DNA of 58,767 nt from Chthonomonadaceae bacterium. Lineage in GTDB: Bacteria > Armatimonadota > Chthonomonadetes > Chthonomonadales > Chthonomonadaceae. The stretch is taken from positions 1-58,767 of the forward strand of contig DAIDHN010000023.1 of assembly GCA_027459665.1 (NCBI GenBank), written 5' to 3'. Positions within the stretch are counted from its first letter, which is position 1. The number at the start of each line of letters is the position of its first letter. The notes beneath the pieces were generated by a model that saw only the letters and a program-made list of their open reading frames with translations, was not told where the DNA came from and searched no databases. Positions 53,418-58,767 of this stretch are shown one piece after another. The translations under genes and the position numbers were made by a program.

Positions 53418-54722
53418 TCAATCGGCAGAGACACGGGCTGCGATTTTTCTTTTTACAGCGGGCAGGGTATTCACCACTCGCATGGCTGTTTTGACTACCG
53501 TAAATCCCAACCCTTTTTCGCCTGTTGCATGTTCCATTGCCTGCAGGGAGGAATGAACTGCAGCAAATGCATATTGCCGCATACATGCCTCATATTCTGC
53601 AATCGCCTCAAGTGTATTCATCTCTCCAGACTCTGCTGCTGCAAGAAACCTGGATAACTGCGCAGCATCTTTCAATGCGATATTCGCTCCTATCCCCCGA
53701 AACGGGGTCATGCTGTGAATCGCATCCCCAAGCAGGGTAACCCGATTAGTCTGCCATGCTTCCACTTTTCTAGAACTCTTCAGTACTGTACATCCAAGCG
53801 ATTTCGTGTCGAGCAGTTCCACAAGTTTTCTCACATTTGGGTGCCAGTCGGCTGTTAACTTGCGAAGAAGATTATGCATTTCATCCTGGGAGAGCTGGCT
53901 GAGAGGCACGGGCACTTCAAAATGAGTATGACGGGCTGCGTAGCCAAAAATAACGTAATCTGTTTCCGCCTGTTCATCAGCACCCCGCCACTCCCCACCA
54001 TATAGCTTGTCAAGCATTGCATCCTTGCTTCGGTCTCGTTTCCAAAGCCCCATAAACAAGCTCGCAGGCTGATTGGCGGCAATAAGCACTGGCCCCTGAA
54101 GCATCTGAACCGGTAGCAGCGCAACAACCCCGGCAGTGAGCGGGATGCTGCCGCCTATCGTAGTTACACCAGTATCATAGGGTTCGGCATTGGGAAGAAA
54201 CTGCCTGCGAATGGCGGAATTCACCCCATCCGCTCCCACCAGCACATCCCCTGTAGCAGAAGTGCCGTCTGCAAACAGTGCGGTAACTGACTCTCCATTC
54301 AACTCAAATCCGGTGCATTTCCTGCCAAAATGAACACGGTCTTCTAGCCCGGTTAAAAGAAGCCTGCGAAGGGTTACTCGACTCACAGACCTGTGAAGCG
54401 CGACTGGATCAATTGGCGGCTCACCAACATCCTGAAAGGAAAGCAGTTCACCTAGGTCCTGGGTCATCATAGAAAAACCCTGACCAAACTCTCCGCACGT
54501 TTCATCAAACACACTAAACAGGGAAGAAGGCAAACTGTCTCTCAATGCAACACTGCCCGCAGGAGAGATATGTATGCGATAACCTTGTGGGCGAGAAAAA
54601 GCAGCGGTATCTCTCTCATAAACCTCACAGTTTATACCCTGTTTGCTCAGCCCCTGTGCAAGGCACAAACCTCCCAGTCCCCCTCCTGCTATAATTACGT
54701 TAAGCGATGTCTTCTGTCTCAC
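53418..54722 (-). CDS. FAD-dependent monooxygenase (UbiH/PHBH-like)
   Basis: 434 residues starting at GTG, overlapping the upstream TetR stop by GTGA. FAD motifs: IIAGGGLGGLCLAQGL, VLVGADGVNSAIRRQ (DG) and LLGDAIHSMTPFRGIGANIALKDA (GD). Group A flavin hydroxylases insert one oxygen into aromatic or polyketide substrates with NAD(P)H. The substrate is unknown. It is co-transcribed with a TetR regulator, which probably senses that substrate. Confidence 0.9.
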   Translation of the reverse strand: MRQKTSLNVIIAGGGLGGLCLAQGLSKQGINCEVYERDTAAFSRPQGYRIHISPAGSVALRDSLPSSLFSVFDETCGEFGQGFSMMTQDLGELLSFQDVGEPPIDPVALHRSVSRVTLRRLLLTGLEDRVHFGRKCTGFELNGESVTALFADGTSATGDVLVGADGVNSAIRRQFLPNAEPYDTGVTTIGGSIPLTAGVVALLPVQMLQGPVLIAANQPASLFMGLWKRDRSKDAMLDKLYGGEWRGADEQAETDYVIFGYAARHTHFEVPVPLSQLSQDEMHNLLRKLTADWHPNVRKLVELLDTKSLGCTVLKSSRKVEAWQTNRVTLLGDAIHSMTPFRGIGANIALKDAAQLSRFLAAAESGEMNTLEAIAEYEACMRQYAFAAVHSSLQAMEHATGEKGLGFTVVKTAMRVVNTLPAVKRKIAARVSAD

Positions 54723-55354
54723 TGTTTCACCTCTCCCAAACTCTCGGTCTGGGCTGGTTTCAAAATAGTCATCCAGTTCAATATAATTTCACAAACTGGC
54801 TGAATGGTGTCTGGAGATGCTGTCGCAAGCCCTCTCAACAATGCAATGAGTGCATCGGCTGCTGCTGTCAAATTTGTACTCGCATCAATAAGATGTTCGT
54901 CTCTCGCCAGTAGCAGAGTGTCTAGCAAACTCAATTTCCAATGTGCTGTCAGAGTTGAAAAAATTCGCGCAACAGTTGTGTCTCGTTCAGAACGATTGGC
55001 AAATTCTCTCATTACCTTCAACAAATCAGGGCATTCGCGAACATAAAACTCTGTGTCTGCAAACTCTTGCCGCAGTTTGTCCAATGCTCTTGATCCTGAA
55101 GGTGGCACAGGGGGTGCATGCCTGGAAATAAACTGCATTGAAACATAGTCAGCCAGTGCATCAATCAGGTTCTCCTTACCTGAAAAGTAGTAGTGAAGAG
55201 TAGCAATGTTTACCCCTGCGCGTATTGCCACAGTTCGGGTTCTCAAGCCTTCAAACCCCTCTTCTGCTACTACATCGAATGCTGCCCTCATTAACTGCTC
55301 TCTCCTTGTACAGGCTTGAGTCTCATCTCTGGTTTTACTGTCTGATTCTTCCAT
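54719..55354 (-). CDS. TetR-family transcriptional regulator
   Basis: About 211 residues from the ATG at 55354 (AAGGAG a few bases upstream; a TTG at 55369 is an alternative). HTH region RREQLMRAAFDVVAEEGFEGLRTRTVAIRAGVNIATLHYYFSGKENL. It is the first gene of an operon with the flavin monooxygenase. A small palindrome AATCA-CT-TGATT at 55373-55384, just upstream, is a possible operator. Confidence 0.9.
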   Translation of the reverse strand: MEESDSKTRDETQACTRREQLMRAAFDVVAEEGFEGLRTRTVAIRAGVNIATLHYYFSGKENLIDALADYVSMQFISRHAPPVPPSGSRALDKLRQEFADTEFYVRECPDLLKVMREFANRSERDTTVARIFSTLTAHWKLSLLDTLLLARDEHLIDASTNLTAAADALIALLRGLATASPDTIQPVCEIILNWMTILKPAQTESLGEVKQ

Positions 55355-55619
55355 AGAACTCCTTATCAATCAATCACTTGATTAATACGTCATTCAAGCT
55401 GACATCGTTTCAATAATTTTTATGCAGGCAGTACACTCACAGCTGCTAGCTTCCAAATAAACTTTCTGCAGCTGTACAAAGACTGTAGAGCCGCCTGCTC
55501 TCAGCTGAAATGCGTAATGCAAATTAGCCGGCCTCTCTCCCCTCGCCTATCGGGTACACTGATAGAGTGAAATACAGGCAAAATGCATTTGTGCCTGACC
55601 AAGCATGGGGATATGCAAC
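55355..55619. other. Intergenic region before the right-hand unknown genes
   Basis: 265 bases without a recognisable gene. Besides the TetR palindrome at 55373-55384, it holds a hairpin CAGGCA (55575-55580) / TGCCTG (55592-55597) enclosing the self-complementary AAATGCATTT. Situated about 20 bases before the ATG at 55620, it could affect translation. I found no convincing -35/-10 pair. Confidence 0.4.
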
Positions 55620-56201
55620 ATGTCAGCAAGTACTGAGGCAAATATTGATGCCTTTTATCTGATGGGAATTCGAGTCAACAGTCAGCGATCTACTCCAGAA
55701 TTCTATACGTTTCTCATAGAGCAGCAAAACAAACTGCGACCTCTCATCTCAAATGGAAGGGTAATTCTCTTCTGCAACAGTATGCAGGCTGAAGAAGCGC
55801 TGGCAAAGGCAGGTATTCATACAAAACTGAAAAGCTTTTCAGATGAACGAAACCTCTATTTGCTTGATATAGCCGGCGCACTCTATCTGCTCAATCAAGA
55901 GAATCAGGATCATAATCAGAAAATTGTGAATCTGCTTGATTATCTCGCCAGAACTCTCACTGCGCTTGGCATACCCCTGCCTCCTACTTTCCAGATTCTA
56001 TCAGAATTGGGAGAACATCTCGATCAAAACCCCTACTTTGCAGATTTTCTCTCAAAAAAACCTTTTCAAAGAGAACAGGCAATCGATGGCATACGCTGGT
56101 GCATAGGCACCCTGTTTTCACTCTCGCTGATTCTGTTTCCCTCAGAAAATACACCCACTCTTGCATCTCAGTCCGAACAGGAGCCTTCCATCATCAAATG
56201 A
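55620..56201 (+). CDS. Hypothetical protein with C-terminal membrane segment
   Basis: About 193 residues from the ATG at 55620, which follows GGGGAT; an ATG at 55605 has no ribosome site. No family recognised. The helical N-terminal part contains NIDAFYLMGIRVNSQRSTPEFYTFLIEQQNKL, a central alpha/beta LLDIAGALYLLNQEN, and a likely hydrophobic segment CIGTLFSLSLILFP near the end. The TGA overlaps the next gene by ATGA, so the two are coupled. Confidence 0.65.
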   Translation: MSASTEANIDAFYLMGIRVNSQRSTPEFYTFLIEQQNKLRPLISNGRVILFCNSMQAEEALAKAGIHTKLKSFSDERNLYLLDIAGALYLLNQENQDHNQKIVNLLDYLARTLTALGIPLPPTFQILSELGEHLDQNPYFADFLSKKPFQREQAIDGIRWCIGTLFSLSLILFPSENTPTLASQSEQEPSIIK

Positions 56202-57121
56202 AAAACATTCTCTGCCTGCTGTTGGTGCCCTTGCTGCTACAACCTCATACAGCAAGTGCAAAACCACAAAACGCTGCTCATTCTATCGTCTATGCATTTT
56301 CAGCCACGCCCCGCCTCTATCACATCACCGCCTATGTTGATGGGCATTTCCCCCCTTTTGACCAGCCAGGCAACCCTGAAGTGCATCTGCTTGCTTCTAT
56401 TACCGCTAAAGTCACTGCGCGGAAATTGAAAAATGGAGATGCAAAAATTTCTTTCCAGGTACAAAAAGCTGACCTGGGGCTGGTACAAAACAGATTGAAA
56501 ACTGGCGTTATACCAGATGCCAACTCTCTTATTCCCTACCCTATTGATCTCTATACAGTACAGTCTGCTCTAGATACCAATGTGCTGGTAGACCCGCACG
56601 GGCAGGTAATTCACATTGACACTGCCCCTTCAAAACTGATTCGCATCAATATTGGCTTCGATCTCAGGTCATTATATATGCTTGCATTCCCGGTTATTTT
56701 CCCCACACGCCCGCTGTCTGATCGGGCACAATGGTACAGCCGTTCGGGGTTAATAGGGTCTCATTTGCCGCAAAAAGCATACAATGCCAGAATCACGGCT
56801 TTCAATGCAAACTCAAATTCCATGCAACTGCAGCAAACGGCTCTCAACATGATTTCAGATGAATTGAATCAGTCTGGCGAGCATACCTCATCCCCTGCCA
56901 AAGCAGTTACTAGTCTTAAGGGAAGCATTGCACTGCAGGGTAACATGTCATTCGAACTGCAAAATGCTGTAAATTACGACAAGGCTTCTCTGTCAAGCGC
57001 TTTATTTCGCCTCAATGCAAATCTGAATAGAAAAGCCATTGGTAAAGTTACACCCGATTCAGACATGCAAACCGGCCCGATACAAGTCGCCATAAGATTG
57101 CTCATCAAACCCAACAATTAA
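56198..57121 (+). CDS. Secreted hypothetical protein
   Basis: 307 residues from an ATG overlapping the previous stop; the longer frame upstream is not used. Signal peptide ILCLLLVPLLLQPHTASA. The rest is beta-rich with no known domain: a first part ending near LQSAL, LVDPHGQVIHIDT, then PTRPLSDRAQWYSRSG and a C-terminal strand-rich part. The order 'DPxG strand, then PxSxxxQW' is shared with the next protein, suggesting distant paralogy. Probably an envelope or extracellular protein. Confidence 0.75.
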   Translation: MKNILCLLLVPLLLQPHTASAKPQNAAHSIVYAFSATPRLYHITAYVDGHFPPFDQPGNPEVHLLASITAKVTARKLKNGDAKISFQVQKADLGLVQNRLKTGVIPDANSLIPYPIDLYTVQSALDTNVLVDPHGQVIHIDTAPSKLIRINIGFDLRSLYMLAFPVIFPTRPLSDRAQWYSRSGLIGSHLPQKAYNARITAFNANSNSMQLQQTALNMISDELNQSGEHTSSPAKAVTSLKGSIALQGNMSFELQNAVNYDKASLSSALFRLNANLNRKAIGKVTPDSDMQTGPIQVAIRLLIKPNN

Positions 57122-57140
57122 GAGAACCTGGTATCCAATC

Positions 57141-57989
57141 ATGCTCAGACAAACACTCAAAGCTTTTTGCATATTATTGCTACTGGCTGCTCTTGTATCC
57201 TCTGCTCTGGCTCTGCCGAGTCAAAAAGGCTATAGCCTCAAACTCATTTTTCATCCCGGTCTCACCTACTTGTACCGCCTGGATATGAGCATGACAGCCT
57301 GGGTGCCAGGGAGCAAGACCAATGAAAAAATTGCTGTCTATAACGCCAGCGAAGACATGGTGATGGCGCAAAAGGTGCTGCGCATACTGCCAAACCACAA
57401 TGCTGTTTTATCTATACACACAAATGAAGGCAGAGGGCTAAACAATGGGCAGGTCTTCAAAGCGAATACCACTGCGAAACCTGCTATTCTCACTTTTGCA
57501 CCCAATGGAGACATGATTTCATTTGAGCATTTGCCACGTGCAGATGCAAATGCCCCCCTGCTCGGCAATGTTCTTCACTCTGGCGCATTTAGTTTTTACG
57601 GTGTTTTCCTGCCCCGTCACAAGGTTTCTATTGGGCAGGCTTGGGTTCGCAAGGTACATATCAATGGTATTACGGGAAAAAAGAGCGCTATTGTAAAATC
57701 GAAACTGATTGGCTGGGAAAAAGTTGGGTTGTATCATACACTGCATATTCATGCCGTACTCACTGCCCCTATCAAGGTGCAGCTGCCTGCCTCATCCAAA
57801 AACAAAAATCAGCAGGATGAAATGCATGGCACCATGAATACTGTATACGATACCGATCTTGCAATGCCGCAGGGCATTATTATCCGAACGTCTTCCCTCA
57901 GTTCTGTTATTGTCTACATTCGTTCAAAACACAGCATTACCCCGCTGCACCTCACTATGCAAATGGGAAATACGCTGGTAAACAACTGA
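57141..57989 (+). CDS. Secreted hypothetical protein, possible paralogue of the preceding one
   Basis: 282 residues, signal peptide AFCILLLLAALVSSALA. The mature part begins YSLKLIFHPGLTYLYRLDMSMTAW and contains LTFAPNGDMISFEHL and LPRHKVSIGQAWVRKV, recalling VDPHGQVIHID and PLSDRAQW of the gene before. Resemblance to the DUF6263-type fold (long beta strands, 'vGdtW') is possible but unproven. It starts 19 bases after the preceding stop, so it is in the same operon. Confidence 0.75.
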   Translation: MLRQTLKAFCILLLLAALVSSALALPSQKGYSLKLIFHPGLTYLYRLDMSMTAWVPGSKTNEKIAVYNASEDMVMAQKVLRILPNHNAVLSIHTNEGRGLNNGQVFKANTTAKPAILTFAPNGDMISFEHLPRADANAPLLGNVLHSGAFSFYGVFLPRHKVSIGQAWVRKVHINGITGKKSAIVKSKLIGWEKVGLYHTLHIHAVLTAPIKVQLPASSKNKNQQDEMHGTMNTVYDTDLAMPQGIIIRTSSLSSVIVYIRSKHSITPLHLTMQMGNTLVNN

Positions 57990-58017
57990 ATTGGCATGCT
58001 GCTGCAGTAAATAAAGC

Positions 58018-58056
58018 AAAAAGGCGGTTAACTCTATATTGTGAGCTAACCGCCTT
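58018..58056 (-). terminator. Intrinsic terminator of the flagellin gene
   Basis: AAGGCGGTTA (58021-58030) and TAACCGCCTT (58047-58056) form a perfect 10-bp stem. Read on the minus strand it is followed by TTTTTG, so it serves the flagellin gene that ends at 58075. Confidence 0.88.
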
Positions 58057-58074
58057 AAGCCAAACCTGTTCCTG

Positions 58075-58767
58075 TTACGGAATGAGTTTGAGTACGTTCT
58101 GCGGTTCAGTGTTGGCTTGTGCCAGTACAGAGGTGGCTGCCTGCTCGATGATCTGATTCTTCGTCAGGTTCACTACTTCAGCTGCCACGTTGGTGTCAGC
58201 AATCTGGCTGTTGGATGCCGAAAGGTTCTCTGCCCCTACCCCAAGGTACTGAATGGTGGGGTTGAGAGTCTCTGCTTCAAAGGCGCCCAGATTTGCGCGA
58301 AGCTGAGACACCTGCTGTATGGCATTGTCTGTGATCTGTATGGCGTTGTTGGCGCCCTGAGCAGTTGTCACATCGACCATGGCCAGGTTCTGACCAGAAA
58401 TCACCGTGTTGCCCAGCTGAGTTGTTCGTATGTTGCCCAGGCTGGCAAATACTGTCTGCCCTGCATTCGCACCTACCTGAAACTGCAGGCTGCCAGAGGT
58501 TATCTGGCCTACTGCAATGCTGCTGCCCGACGCATCGTTGAGTGCGGCCTCGGTAAGCAGAAGGCTGTTGCCATTGGCATCTGTTACCTTCAAGCCACTG
58601 TCGCCTGTGCCAACACCGCCTGTAAACAGGGCGGAGGTGAGCACCGATGTGCCGTTTACCAGAGCATAGGCAGAAACGCTTACCACAGCATTGGTGCCTT
58701 TTGCAGAACCAGAGGAACCAGTGATGAGCGCACTGCTCTCGTTTTCAATCACAGCAAAGTTGCTGCC
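58075..58767 (-). CDS. Flagellin (5' part outside window)
   Basis: The frame is open from the right edge to a stop at 58075, 230 residues seen. The C-terminal D0/D1 signature is clear: QLRANLGAFEAETLN, GAENLSASNSQIADTNVAAEVVNLTKNQI and the end AQANTEPQNVLKLIP. The upstream part is a variable, Gly/Ser/Ala-rich domain (TGGVGTGDSGLKVTDANG). An internal GTG near 58752 is not the start; the coding frame continues past the edge. It indicates a polar flagellum filament protein secreted by the flagellar type III apparatus. Confidence 0.92.
   Translation of the reverse strand, partial: GSNFAVIENESSALITGSSGSAKGTNAVVSVSAYALVNGTSVLTSALFTGGVGTGDSGLKVTDANGNSLLLTEAALNDASGSSIAVGQITSGSLQFQVGANAGQTVFASLGNIRTTQLGNTVISGQNLAMVDVTTAQGANNAIQITDNAIQQVSQLRANLGAFEAETLNPTIQYLGVGAENLSASNSQIADTNVAAEVVNLTKNQIIEQAATSVLAQANTEPQNVLKLIP

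Noticed and set aside
1-58767. CRISPR array, prophage or IS element
   Set aside because: I found no evenly spaced direct repeats, transposase, integrase or phage structural gene. The tRNA-Ala has no adjacent integrase or duplicated 3' end.

Overview
This window looks like a chromosomal segment of a free-living, Gram-negative-type (diderm), flagellated, menaquinone-using bacterium. The pointers are a KdsC-like LPS phosphatase, PilT, flagellin, chorismate dehydratase MqnA (futalosine pathway), adenosylcobalamin-dependent ribonucleotide reductase NrdJ, cobalamin-dependent MetH, SelB, Hfq and HslV. A prepilin-like protein carrying the H-x9-DG motif, plus many secreted TPR or unassigned proteins, make me favour an Armatimonadota-like (or Planctomycetes/Verrucomicrobia-neighbour) lineage. 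That placement is inference. The DNA is of moderate GC, almost entirely coding, with many 4-base ATGA start/stop overlaps and many convergent gene pairs whose stop codons touch or overlap. I see no prophage, IS element, CRISPR array or rRNA.

Layout. 1-4.9 kb (minus): a YfhO-like membrane protein, a GT-C glycosyltransferase, a CBS-pair protein and a homocysteine S-methyltransferase-like gene cut by the left edge. 5.0-6.3 kb: a purine/thionucleoside phosphorylase converging on a KdsC-like phosphatase. 6.4-12.5 kb (plus): a compact run of a broken metallo-hydrolase pseudogene, miaA, hfq, dapF, a glycosylasparaginase-type Ntn hydrolase, selB and an unknown 95-residue protein. 12.5-16 kb: secreted TPR protein, zinc dehydrogenase, galM. 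16-23.5 kb (minus): pilT, then mutL, an SDR, metH and galM. 23.6-25.6 kb: an unknown membrane protein whose reading frame begins inside a tRNA-Ala(GGC) gene, and a secreted protein with a possible stalk domain. 25.9-35.2 kb: hslV without hslU, an epimerase, an ANTAR response regulator, two Gfo/Idh/MocA oxidoreductases, an H-x9-DG protein, mqnA, a cysteine-desulfurase-like PLP enzyme, a SpoU methyltransferase, mobA and a ThuA protein.

35.2-39 kb (minus): rph, rdgB, a YihY/BrkB membrane protein and a secreted caspase/legumain-like protease with an EF-hand loop, in one tight row. 39.2-42.6 kb: nrdR-nrdJ behind a clear promoter. 42.7-45 kb (minus): a c-di-GMP pair (PilZ protein, then HD-GYP/GAF/GGDEF protein with a degenerate HD centre). 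45.2-51.6 kb (plus): secreted TPR protein, secreted unknown, ispE, a MobA-like nucleotidyltransferase, a beta-lactamase-fold serine hydrolase, panD and a PPP-family phosphatase. 51.7-55.4 kb: two regulatory cassettes, each pairing a TetR regulator with a redox enzyme; the first has a striking operator made of repeated half-sites. 55.6-58 kb: three unassigned, mostly secreted proteins. The right edge cuts a flagellin gene.

Functional threads: one-carbon/methionine metabolism (MetH, second Hcy methyltransferase, thionucleoside phosphorylase), B12 dependence (MetH, NrdJ), selenium and molybdenum cofactor use (SelB, MobA), surface motility and c-di-GMP signalling, and secreted proteins of unknown role. 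I did not find an obviously new multi-gene defence or mobile system. The most unusual items are the tRNA-embedded start of a signal-peptide ORF, the EF-hand clan-CD protease, the repeated TetR operator, the deletion-inactivated hydrolase, and the possible paralogue pair near the right edge.
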